Shown piece after piece: positions 55,908 through 61,936 of a stretch of DNA of 64,000 nt. Both the position numbers and the translations under genes were made by a program. Position 1 is the stretch's first letter. Every line of letters begins with the position of its first letter. Source of the DNA: a virus; IMG/VR virus record IMGVR_UViG_3300044712_002668, positions 124,001 to 188,000 of that record; one strand, written 5' to 3'. The notes under the pieces were generated by a model. The model searched no databases and was not told the DNA's origin. It saw only the letters and a list, made by a program, of their open reading frames with translations.

Positions 55908-56426
55908 ATGACAAATAATCTTAAAAAAATTGCTACTTTAGCAGCAAAGAAAGCTGCCATTGAGACATATCGTTCTATTATGAAAATGGCCGATAGTGGT
56001 GGTGAAAAACAAATTAGTGCTCAAGAAGTTATAGAGAAAGCAATAATGCAATGGATTAATTATCTAATGCAAAAAATGCCATCTGATATTTTTGATTTAG
56101 TCAGAGGTAGAGAAACACAGTTTAATATTGATCCTGGCTGGGTAGTTTCTATTGGAGATACATTTGTTGTACCAGATGAAGAAAAAAAACTACCTGCAGA
56201 AAAACAAGAAACAACAATTTTAAATACTAAAATTAAGAATTATTTAATGTCTCAACTTCCAAATTTGACTAAACTTGTTGATAATGCAATTGCTGTAGAG
56301 AATAAAAGACGTCGAGATGAATATAATAAAATTCCTCCAAATAAAAGAATGGAAGCTGATAAGCATTTATTAAGACCTTATACTAAAAATGAATTTAGTA
56401 GACACTATCCAATATCTTGGGGTTAA
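55908..56426 (+). CDS. Unknown protein
   Basis: 172 aa. N-terminal helix KKIATLAAKKAAIETYRSIM, then a SGGEKQISAQEVIEKAIMQW region and a C-terminal basic helix (VENKRRRDEYNKIPPNKRME). No membrane segment or motif. GTGAGGAAATAG precedes its ATG. Function not recognised; it overlaps the next frame if that gene starts at the upstream ATG. Confidence 0.65.
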   Translation: MTNNLKKIATLAAKKAAIETYRSIMKMADSGGEKQISAQEVIEKAIMQWINYLMQKMPSDIFDLVRGRETQFNIDPGWVVSIGDTFVVPDEEKKLPAEKQETTILNTKIKNYLMSQLPNLTKLVDNAIAVENKRRRDEYNKIPPNKRMEADKHLLRPYTKNEFSRHYPISWG

Positions 56427-56427
56427 T

Positions 56428-56649
56428 TTGCCTACAAAATATATAATTCTAGTAGAAGCTATAGCTCCAATTCAAGCAGAATTTGAAGTTATGGCAAATG
56501 ATGCAGAAGAGGCTTTCAATCTATTGCAGCAGGGTAAGTCTATACAGCTAAGACAAAAACCAAATGTCAATCTATTAAAGATGATAAAGAAAAAGGTTAC
56601 AATAAAAGAATATAATACTTCAATGATAAAACTAATCAAGAATATGTAA
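56428..56649 (+). CDS. Small unknown protein
   Basis: 73 aa if started at TTG 56428, which has TTGGGG 5 bp upstream and follows the previous stop; an ATG at 56389 would give 86 aa with a 38-bp overlap. YIILVEAIAPIQAEFEVMAN then DAEEAFNLLQQGKSIQL looks like a small alpha-beta fold similar in shape to short phage or single-strand-binding accessory domains. No family recognised. Confidence 0.55.
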   Translation: MPTKYIILVEAIAPIQAEFEVMANDAEEAFNLLQQGKSIQLRQKPNVNLLKMIKKKVTIKEYNTSMIKLIKNM

Positions 56650-56672
56650 ATTCAATGTCGAGCAGGCTGCTG

Positions 56673-56704
56673 AAAAGGACTCCCATAACCAAAGGAGTCC
56701 TTTT
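56673..56704 (+). terminator. Terminator-like hairpin
   Basis: AAAAGGACTCC and GGAGTCCTTTT pair perfectly (11 bp) around a 10-nt loop. The U-run is inside the stem and is followed by CATT. It ends the ThyX-region transcript or works as a bidirectional terminator. Its 3' arm contains AAAGGAG, the only ribosome site for the exonuclease gene at 56709, so it may also control that gene. Confidence 0.65.
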
Positions 56705-56708
56705 CATT

Positions 56709-57347
56709 ATGTCCATAATTTTTTACGTTCTAGATACAGAAACGACAGGTTTGAAAACTGGATGGCATGAAATCAATCAAATATCAGTTCTTAACTCTGC
56801 ATCAAAAGATCAGATAACAATTGATATATGTGTTGACTACCCCGAAAGGGCTTCCAAAGAAGCCTTGGAAGTTCAAGGCAAATCAGTCCATGATCTGGAT
56901 AATGGAATTTCTCTGAAAGATGCAGTCATTCAAGTTAATGAATTCTTTCAGAAAGATAATTCAAATAAAGCTGCCAGGTGTATTGTGGCTCACAATGCTC
57001 CTTTTGATCGTAAATTTTGCCACTCAGCTTGGGACTCTGTTGAGTTGGAATTTCCTGCCGATTTGTGGATTTGTACCAAACAGTTGGCTCAAAGATATGT
57101 TAAAAAGTATGGTGGAGAAAAAATAGCTCAAGCTCAAAGCTCCCCGAAACCAAAGTTCGGTTTGAACAACTTCCTTCAAGGGGTAGGAATTACTCCAAAA
57201 TTAGGAGCACACCGTGCTGATACAGATACAATCAATACTCTTGAACTTTTCAATTGGTTGCTAAACTCTCAAACAGAATATGTTTCTCTTATCGAACGTA
57301 TCCCTCATAAAAAAGAAAACGTTAAAGATTTATTAGATTCTTATTAA
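56709..57347 (+). CDS. DnaQ-like DEDDh 3'-5' exonuclease
   Basis: 212 aa from ATG 56709, the start that directly precedes IIFYVLDTETTGLKTGWHEI (ExoI Asp and Glu); the longer frame from 56655 runs through the terminator hairpin. CIVAHNAPFDRKFCHSAW is ExoII. GAHRADTDTINTLELFNWLL is ExoIII with catalytic His and Asp. It is related to but clearly distinct from the exonuclease at 48062. It lies just before the Ro60 block, so trimming of RNA ends is a possible role, as exonucleases work with Ro60 in bacteria. Confidence 0.85.
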   Translation: MSIIFYVLDTETTGLKTGWHEINQISVLNSASKDQITIDICVDYPERASKEALEVQGKSVHDLDNGISLKDAVIQVNEFFQKDNSNKAARCIVAHNAPFDRKFCHSAWDSVELEFPADLWICTKQLAQRYVKKYGGEKIAQAQSSPKPKFGLNNFLQGVGITPKLGAHRADTDTINTLELFNWLLNSQTEYVSLIERIPHKKENVKDLLDSY

Positions 57348-57354
57348 TTTTTTA

Positions 57355-57464
57355 GCAACATCTACGCATACGGCGGAATAAGATGTTGCGCACTAGATTT
57401 TTCTTGACAGGGCGCACCAGATGAATACACTGTGTTTCTTGGGTTTTTACCCGGCTGTGCGCCC
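57355..57464 (+). ncRNA. Structured RNA leader upstream of the Ro60 operon
   Basis: Two nested features. GCAACATCT (57355-57363) pairs with AGATGTTGC (57381-57389), 9 bp around a 17-nt loop. Then GGGCGCAC (57410-57417) pairs with GTGCGCCC (57457-57464), 8 bp, enclosing a small GGGT/ACCC hairpin at 57441-57452. The region is much richer in GC than its surroundings. It lies in the 146-bp gap before the small basic gene and Ro60 gene. It may be a regulatory leader or separate small RNA. Confidence 0.55.
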
Positions 57465-57493
57465 AGATGCCACCAGGCAAGAAAGGCGCATAA

Positions 57494-57691
57494 ATGACAC
57501 AATTTGTAGGTAATTTGATTTCAGAATCTGTAGAAGCTCTTGATAAAGAAGAGACTGAGAAACGCAGATTAAAGAATAAAGCAAAAGCCTCTCGTAGAAA
57601 AGCGAGAGGCAATGAATCTGATCTGGAAAGAATTCAGAGGAAAAAAGTAAATTCTCTAAAAAAGAAGAATTCTTCTTCTAAAGAGAAATAA
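57494..57691 (+). CDS. Small basic protein before the Ro60 gene
   Basis: 65 aa, very rich in Lys, Arg, Glu and Ser. SESVEALDKEETEKRRLKNK then KASRRKARGNES is a charged helix that could bind RNA. AAGAAAGGCGC lies upstream. It is the first gene after the structured leader and ends 40 bp before Ro60, so they are probably cotranscribed. No family recognised. Confidence 0.62.
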   Translation: MTQFVGNLISESVEALDKEETEKRRLKNKAKASRRKARGNESDLERIQRKKVNSLKKKNSSSKEK

Positions 57692-57696
57692 GTCTA

Positions 57697-57714
57697 CGCC
57701 ATACTTTAATGGCG
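57697..57714 (+). promoter_or_regulatory. Hairpin just upstream of the Ro60 ribosome site
   Basis: CGCCAT and ATGGCG pair around a 6-nt loop. AGGAGG, a strong Shine-Dalgarno, begins 8 bp after it and leads to the ATG at 57732. It may keep the ribosome site open or mark a processing site. Confidence 0.45.
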
Positions 57715-57731
57715 CGAAATAGGAGGCATAC

Positions 57732-59327
57732 ATGTCTAGCGCAAAGTTTGTACAGCAAGTTATTGGTAACGATCCAAACCGTAAGGTTATCAAGATTGAT
57801 TCTTATTTGTCAGCTAACGAGACTGCTGAAGAGGCAGTGGCTCGTGTATTGCTGACTGGTATTTTGAAGAATCAATTCTATCGTTCGGTAGATGATATTA
57901 CAAAGGAAGCCCTACCTCTTGTAGAGAATATGGCAGATAGCAATCCTGAATATCTGCTTAAGGCGGCTTGTATTGCTCGTAATAGCCATATGAAGGGTAT
58001 GGTCAAGGTTGCCATTGCAGCAATCAACGGGCATGCAAATGATACTTTCTTGAATCGTGATGAGATCAAGGAAGCTATTGTTTCTTTGTTAGCAACATTC
58101 CATCCTGGTCAGTTGATTCAGTTTGTGGAACTGTGCAAGTCCAAGAAGTTTGGGCGTGGATTTGGTTCCAGACCCCAGAAGTGGGTTCGTTCTGCCATGG
58201 AGCGTTGGAATGCGTGGAAGCTTGAGGAGAATACCCTTAAGTATCCAACAGCATTGAATCAACTTGTACGTTTGGTTCATCCACGTTTCAAGGATGAGCG
58301 TGCTGGATTGGTATTGTACGTTCTTGATGGCAAGAAGTCTGAAGCAACTGGTGCTAAGCAGAAGGTTGTGGAAACTTTAAAGGCTGACACTTCTGATAAG
58401 AAGAAGATTGCCAATGCCATCTTGGATCATAAGATTCCATGGGATGTTATCAAGGGTTTTGCAGGCTTGGATGGTCCTATTGCCATGGCTGCAATGACTC
58501 AAATGGGATTGACGGCTTTATTGCTTAATATCCGTTCTTTGGAAGAGCATAATGTTTTCTCTACCACAGATGGATTGAGGGCTCTAAGCCTCAAGATGGA
58601 TGAGGTCAAGGATGGTCGTGCCATTCCTATGGACTTTGCAAAGCCATATATCTACGCTACCAATAGCAAGGTAAAAGATATCTTGCTGGATGCGATGGTA
58701 TCTACTCTTGATGTACCAATGCCTGCTATCGAAGGTAGGAAGGTTGGTGTGTCTGTTGATATCTCTGGTTCTATGGCCGGTGAAACTCTTAAAACTGCCG
58801 GTCTTCTTGCAGTTCCTTTCCTGAAGGCAAATGATTTGTGGTTTACTACTTTTGATACTTCATTGTATGAAGAGGGTAATACCATTAATCAGGGACGTAG
58901 GGATTTTTGGGGTTATTCCTCAAATGGTTTCTGTCCTAAGTTGAAGGGTAGGAGTCGCAAAGATCAAGTGAAGTCTTTGCTTGATTTGAAGACCGCTGGT
59001 GGAACCGATGTCTCCCAGCCAATTGTTCATGCAATTGCTTCACAAAGGTTTTTGGATGTTATGGTGCTTATCACCGATGAGCAGCAGAATGCCGGAACTC
59101 CTTTGATGAGGGTTTGGAATGAGTATTTGGCAAAGGTAAACCCAAGAGCCCATCTTTGGGTAATCAATGCCACAAATTCAAACTGGCATGCTGCAGATTT
59201 TGGTCATAGGAATGTTACAGTGTATCAGACTATGACCCCAGCATTATTCAAGAATCTTGAATACGTTGGTCAGGACTTGGTCAAAGCCATCAAAGACTTT
59301 GATTTCAAGGATGTTGGGAAGCGTTAG
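57732..59327 (+). CDS. rsr: Ro60/Rsr homologue (TROVE and vWA domains)
   Basis: 531 aa, the normal length of bacterial Rsr and vertebrate Ro60. Residues about 15-330 are the HEAT-like TROVE ring (ILKNQFYRSVDDITKEALPL, KAACIARNSHMKG, KKFGRGFGSRPQKWV, AMTQMGLTALLLNIRSL). Residues about 335-531 are a vWA domain with an intact MIDAS: DISGS at 343-347, Thr425 in GGTDVS, and Asp449 in ITDEQQ. Ro60 binds Y RNAs on the ring's outer surface and misfolded RNA ends in its cavity, and in bacteria it tethers to exoribonucleases. Codons are richer in GC than neighbours and the Shine-Dalgarno is AGGAGG, suggesting strong expression. Confidence 0.95.
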   Translation: MSSAKFVQQVIGNDPNRKVIKIDSYLSANETAEEAVARVLLTGILKNQFYRSVDDITKEALPLVENMADSNPEYLLKAACIARNSHMKGMVKVAIAAINGHANDTFLNRDEIKEAIVSLLATFHPGQLIQFVELCKSKKFGRGFGSRPQKWVRSAMERWNAWKLEENTLKYPTALNQLVRLVHPRFKDERAGLVLYVLDGKKSEATGAKQKVVETLKADTSDKKKIANAILDHKIPWDVIKGFAGLDGPIAMAAMTQMGLTALLLNIRSLEEHNVFSTTDGLRALSLKMDEVKDGRAIPMDFAKPYIYATNSKVKDILLDAMVSTLDVPMPAIEGRKVGVSVDISGSMAGETLKTAGLLAVPFLKANDLWFTTFDTSLYEEGNTINQGRRDFWGYSSNGFCPKLKGRSRKDQVKSLLDLKTAGGTDVSQPIVHAIASQRFLDVMVLITDEQQNAGTPLMRVWNEYLAKVNPRAHLWVINATNSNWHAADFGHRNVTVYQTMTPALFKNLEYVGQDLVKAIKDFDFKDVGKR

Positions 59328-59964
59328 TAGACGCTGAAGACATTGGTACGTGAATGTAGCGGACCTCGGGCGTAGCAGCTCGGGGTCCGTTGCAGTTTGG
59401 TAGCTGCAATAATTGCGTTCCTATCAAACCACCAATTCCAATCAATAATCCAACCAACAATCTAATCATTGCAGTTTGACGTTCTTCGCTGACCTTTTGA
59501 TCGCTCTTTTTCTTTTCGTGTTGAAGTTCTAGTTCTTTATCTATACTGTTTCTATGGCGTTTTTCTTCTTCGGTTATTTTATCTTTTACTTCTGTTACAG
59601 TACCAACAATTTCGCCAACTTTTTTACTGACAGCTTCAACATCATCTTTTATAGATGATAAATCTTTCTGACTGTTTTGATGTACATCTATATGGGATTC
59701 AAGCCATTTTTCTATATTTGATATTCTTTGTTCTATAAGGGCCATTCTAGTTAAAATAGAAGTAGCCCCATTACCATCTCTTATTACATCTGATAGGGCT
59801 TTTACGTTTTCTCTTAATATATTTAATTCTGTTTTTACAGTAGCAAAATCAGCTTCTGATTCTTTGATTTCATTTAAAAGAGTATGTGTAAGTTGAGATG
59901 TGGAATCCAAACCCTCTGCTAATCGTTCAAGTAAAACATCATTTATGTTCTTGGGAGGTGCCAT
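59305..59964 (-). CDS. Coiled-coil protein with C-terminal membrane segment
   Basis: 219 aa on the reverse strand from ATG 59964, which has GGAGAAG 6 bp upstream. Residues about 20-160 are continuous coiled coil (KTELNILRENVKALSDVIRD, IEQRISNIEKWLESHIDVHQ). RLLVGLLIGIGGLIGTQLL near residue 180 is a single transmembrane helix, followed by a Pro/Ser/Thr-rich tail. This topology fits phage holin-accessory (XhlA-like) or spanin-like proteins, or a membrane anchor. It converges on rsr with a 23-bp overlap. Confidence 0.72.
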   Translation of the reverse strand: MAPPKNINDVLLERLAEGLDSTSQLTHTLLNEIKESEADFATVKTELNILRENVKALSDVIRDGNGATSILTRMALIEQRISNIEKWLESHIDVHQNSQKDLSSIKDDVEAVSKKVGEIVGTVTEVKDKITEEEKRHRNSIDKELELQHEKKKSDQKVSEERQTAMIRLLVGLLIGIGGLIGTQLLQLPNCNGPRAATPEVRYIHVPMSSASTNASQHP

Positions 59965-60112
59965 GAGTAACTTCTCCAATTATTTGGGCAGTATTTTTAC
60001 AAGCCTCTCTACAATATCTTATATTTTTAATAGTTCTTTTCAATCGGAATTTTAATTTATTTATATTACTTTCTAATTCTTCAACTGTTCTATTGATATC
60101 ATCTTCACTCAT
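59939..60112 (-). CDS. Small coiled-coil protein (57 aa)
   Basis: ATG at 60112 with CGGAG 8 bp upstream on the reverse strand opens a 57-codon frame ending at 59939. The product MSEDDINRTVEELESNINKL continues into a basic helix (KFRLKRTIKNIRYCREACKN). It overlaps the start of the next reverse-strand gene by 26 bp, so the two form an operon. Confidence 0.68.
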   Translation of the reverse strand: MSEDDINRTVEELESNINKLKFRLKRTIKNIRYCREACKNTAQIIGEVTHGTSQEHK

Positions 60113-60249
60113 AATATACTCCGATTTGTTTCCACATTAATAAGTGATCTTATGCATGTAATACTTGTTTTCAGGGTCGAGAGTCTGAAAAAATCGTACT
60201 TGAGGTTTAATTCTTTGAAAAACTGGTAATATTTAGTCATATACCTGAG

Positions 60250-60338
60250 GCTGTCAGAAAACGGTAGAAAGCCGTTGACAGGCTGGGTGAGACAGGTTAG
60301 ACTGGGTGAGTTCGGTTGGCTTTCTAAACCATCCGAGC
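60250..60338 (+). ncRNA. Structured segment with direct repeat, possible small RNA
   Basis: CTGTCA and TGACAG (near 60252-60279) close a stem with an inner AACGG/CCGTT pairing. CTGGGTGAG then occurs twice, about 20 bp apart (near 60281 and 60302). TCGGTTGG and CCATCCGA form a further hairpin with one mismatch (near 60312-60336). GC content is above that of the surroundings. It may be the 5' part of a precursor with the adjacent Y-like element or an independent RNA. Confidence 0.45.
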
Positions 60339-60340
60339 AC

Positions 60341-60457
60341 TGGTAAACGCGCCGTAGACGTTTCATCATCAATCAACGATTCTAGGTGGTTCGAATCCAC
60401 CAGACGGGCTTGGTAACGGGGAAACCCGGCCTATTCGTCTGCATCTTTCGTTTACCA
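60341..60457 (+). ncRNA. Y-like RNA element 1 with permuted tRNA-like arms
   Basis: The closing stem is TGGTAAACG (60341-60349) with CGTTTACCA (60449-60457), 9 bp. An internal loop (CGCC / ATCTTT) follows, then GTAGACG (60354-60360) with CGTCTGC (60436-60442). Inside are TTTCATCA, a small AATC/GATT hairpin, a perfect tRNA T-arm (GGTGG-TTCGAAT-CCACC, 60385-60401) and then a D-arm-like part with GGTAACGGGG and a CGGG-GAAA-CCCG hairpin (60417-60428). T-arm before D-like arm is permuted relative to tRNA, as in bacterial Y RNAs. No acceptor stem fits a normal tRNA. Confidence 0.75.
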
Positions 60458-60496
60458 ATTTTATTCCTATCATTATGTAAAAGTGATGGTAGGGGC

Positions 60497-60570
60497 TATT
60501 GAACGCGCTAGCTGATCTTTCATCAATATTGCTAATTGAACCTGTGGGTCAGCGTAATTTTCGTTCAATA
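60497..60570 (+). ncRNA. Y-like RNA element 2
   Basis: TATTGAACG (60497-60505) pairs with CGTTCAATA (60562-60570). An internal loop separates it from GCTGATC (60511-60517) paired with GGTCAGC (60547-60553). TTTCATCA follows the inner stem's 5' strand, and TCAAT/ATTGA (60523-60539) forms a 5-bp hairpin with a 7-nt loop. Eight U follow the closing stem, so this RNA may end by intrinsic termination. Same invariant AACGCG and TTTCGTT as the other elements, but no tRNA-like T-arm. Confidence 0.7.
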
Positions 60571-60643
60571 TTTTTTTTATTCATGGAATAAGGTGATATA
60601 TAAATGAATATGAATTTGTCAGCTCGAATATGAACGCCCATTT

Positions 60644-60724
60644 GGGGCGTGAGGCATCTGGTAGAGGCCGCCAGTCTTATAAACTGGGAAGATAACGAGC
60701 AGAGTTCAAATCTCTGACGCCCCA
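60644..60724 (+). tRNA. tRNA with anticodon UAU by position (Ile, AUA)
   Basis: Acceptor GGGGCGT/ACGCCCC (7 bp), D-arm GGC...GCC with GGTAGA loop, anticodon stem CCAGT/ACTGG with loop CTTATAA, T-arm CAGAG-TTCAAAT-CTCTG and discriminator A; CCA is not encoded. The anticodon reads UAU. The 12-nt variable region (GAAGATAACGAG) is long for tRNA-Ile. An upstream ACGCCC (about 60634-60639) could compete for the acceptor 5' strand. AUA is a frequent codon in this AT-rich genome, which would justify the gene. Confidence 0.75.
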
Positions 60725-60747
60725 CTGGGTATAGTGAAAATTTAATA

Positions 60748-60819
60748 CGGGGTATAGGACAGAGGTAGTCCGCTAGTTTTGGGAACTAGAAGTCGCTGGT
60801 TCAAATCCAGCTACCCCGA
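60748..60819 (+). tRNA. tRNA-Pro (anticodon UGG)
   Basis: Acceptor CGGGGTA/TACCCCG (7 bp, C1-G72 as in tRNA-Pro), D-arm GGAC-AGAGGTA-GTCC, anticodon stem CTAGT/ACTAG with loop TTTGGGA, a 5-nt variable loop, T-arm GCTGG-TTCAAAT-CCAGC, and discriminator A. CCA is not encoded. A canonical, probably functional tRNA reading CCA and other Pro codons. Confidence 0.93.
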
Positions 60820-60821
60820 CA

Positions 60822-60898
60822 GATAACGCGATACAATATCTTTCATCATAATAATTGGGATATTACACGAAAACAAGGTATTGTTAATTTTCGTTATC
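60822..60898 (+). ncRNA. Y-like RNA element 3
   Basis: GATAACG (60822-60828) pairs with CGTTATC (60892-60898), 7 bp. After an internal loop, ACAATATC (60833-60840) pairs with GGTATTGT (60877-60884), 8 bp with one G-U. TTTCATCA follows, then TAATA/TATTA (60849-60865) with a 7-nt loop. It starts 2 nt after the discriminator base of tRNA-Pro, so the tRNA 3' end and this RNA probably share a transcript. The strong terminator follows 5 bp later. Confidence 0.7.
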
Positions 60899-60903
60899 AA
60901 CTT

Positions 60904-60927
60904 AAACCACCTTTTGGTGGTTTTTTT
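60904..60927 (+). terminator. Rho-independent terminator of the RNA cluster
   Basis: AAACCACC and GGTGGTTT pair perfectly around a TTTT loop, followed by a run of U (T to 60927). It ends transcription of the tRNA/Y-like RNA cluster before the next protein gene. Confidence 0.92.
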
Positions 60928-60967
60928 GTTTTAAGGGAATATTTTTGCTTATAGGTGGCAGGTAAAT

Positions 60968-61837
60968 ATGGGATCACCTAATTTGAATAAGTTTCTTTCT
61001 TCATTACAAGAAATGTCTACGTTTTTCACTACTGATGAGAGTTTTAAAAAAACAGAAGCATCTCCTTACAAACCTATTGTAAACTGGTGTGCTACTTTCT
61101 TGCAAAAATATCCAGCAAGCGTAAAAGATATAAATTGGGATGCTCAGTTCAATTCGATGCTTGTTAGTTTCAATAATACTATAAATCAAGTATCTAAAGA
61201 ATATAGAATAAACGTACCAAGAGATAGTCTTAAAATATTTCCTCCAGGTAAAAATTCTTTTTCTGATAAGCCAGATGAAAATCTTAGATTGATAGAGAGT
61301 TCTTCTGAAGAAAATTATCAAATTATAACAAGATGGGTTTCTGGTATTAAAACTGGCTTTGTTTGGAGTGGTCCAGTTGGCAGGATGGTTACGCAGTTTA
61401 AACAACTTTCTGAATTTATTTTAGATGAAGGTGTTCAAGAAGGTTTGAAAAAATTAAATAATATAGCTTTGCAAGTAGCTTTGACTTCATGGGCTAAACA
61501 AGGTAGAGCATTTATATTTTACCCACAATTTGGTTGGGATGATAGATTAGATAAATATTTAGAAATGTGCAATACTTGGTTTGCAACTATGGGATTTCTT
61601 AAAGTTAAATTCCAATTATCAGCAAGACAGGGTAGAGAGCATAATATAAAAACCATTACCCAAGAAAATGATAAAAGAGCTCTATTTAATATAGATTTAT
61701 TAAAAAAAATAGCAAACATCTTACAGAAAAGATTAGGATTACATGTAAGAGATGTAGCTCAAAAGAAAGCTAATAAATCATTAAAACAAATAGAAAAATG
61801 TGCTTCATACTTTTTATCTCATTGTAAAAAATCTTGA
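60968..61837 (+). CDS. Unknown protein downstream of the RNA cluster
   Basis: 289 aa, preceded by GGTGGCAGG. Mostly helical, with WVSGIKTGFVWSGPVGRMVT and an aromatic WAKQGRAFIFYPQFGWDDRL segment; the end is Lys-rich with two Cys. No motif, signal peptide or clear membrane helix. No family recognised. It is followed by a structured RNA, not a protein gene. Confidence 0.68.
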   Translation: MGSPNLNKFLSSLQEMSTFFTTDESFKKTEASPYKPIVNWCATFLQKYPASVKDINWDAQFNSMLVSFNNTINQVSKEYRINVPRDSLKIFPPGKNSFSDKPDENLRLIESSSEENYQIITRWVSGIKTGFVWSGPVGRMVTQFKQLSEFILDEGVQEGLKKLNNIALQVALTSWAKQGRAFIFYPQFGWDDRLDKYLEMCNTWFATMGFLKVKFQLSARQGREHNIKTITQENDKRALFNIDLLKKIANILQKRLGLHVRDVAQKKANKSLKQIEKCASYFLSHCKKS

Positions 61838-61839
61838 GG

Positions 61840-61927
61840 TCGAGGGCAAGGGTACAGCAAGCAATCTGTATTGCTAACTCAATATGGCATTTCATATTGA
61901 GGGATAGCAACTTGTCCTTTATCTCGA
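61840..61927 (+). ncRNA. Three-way-junction RNA before the HAD gene
   Basis: TCGAG (61840-61844) pairs with CTCGA (61923-61927), and GGCAAG (61845-61850) continues with CTTGTC (61911-61916) across a 3' bulge. Two hairpins branch off: AGCAAT/ATTGCT (61860-61875, 6 bp, CTGT loop) and CTCAATATG/CATATTGAG (61878-61901, 9 bp). It starts just after the upstream stop and ends 9 bp before the next ATG, with no ribosome site in between. It may be a riboregulator or small RNA; it lacks the AACGCG/TTTCGTT signature. Confidence 0.55.
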
Positions 61928-61936
61928 AGTTAAAAA

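Larger units (their letters stand above)
60113..60967 (+). other. RNA-gene region without protein-coding genes
   Basis: About 855 bp between the reverse-strand coiled-coil genes and the gene at 60968. I find no credible protein gene. It holds a structured segment (60180-60340), three Y-like RNA elements, two tRNA genes and a terminator, listed separately. About 55 bp at its left end (60113-60175) has no clear structure and may hold the promoter for the RNA cluster. Confidence 0.75.

Noticed and set aside
56655-56708. Upstream extension of the second exonuclease (start at 56655)
   Set aside because: The extra residues are encoded by the terminator-like hairpin, and the conserved ExoI motif starts right after the ATG at 56709.
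60109-60372. 87-aa reverse-strand frame across the RNA region
   Set aside because: It crosses the structured segment and Y-like element 1, has an unlikely composition (many Ser/Arg/Phe without pattern), and overlaps the small coiled-coil gene.
60341-60457. Ordinary tRNA at the TTCGAAT T-arm
   Set aside because: No 7-bp acceptor partner for AGACGGG exists upstream at the right distance, and the D-like arm lies after the T-arm; the stem signature fits the Y-like family better.
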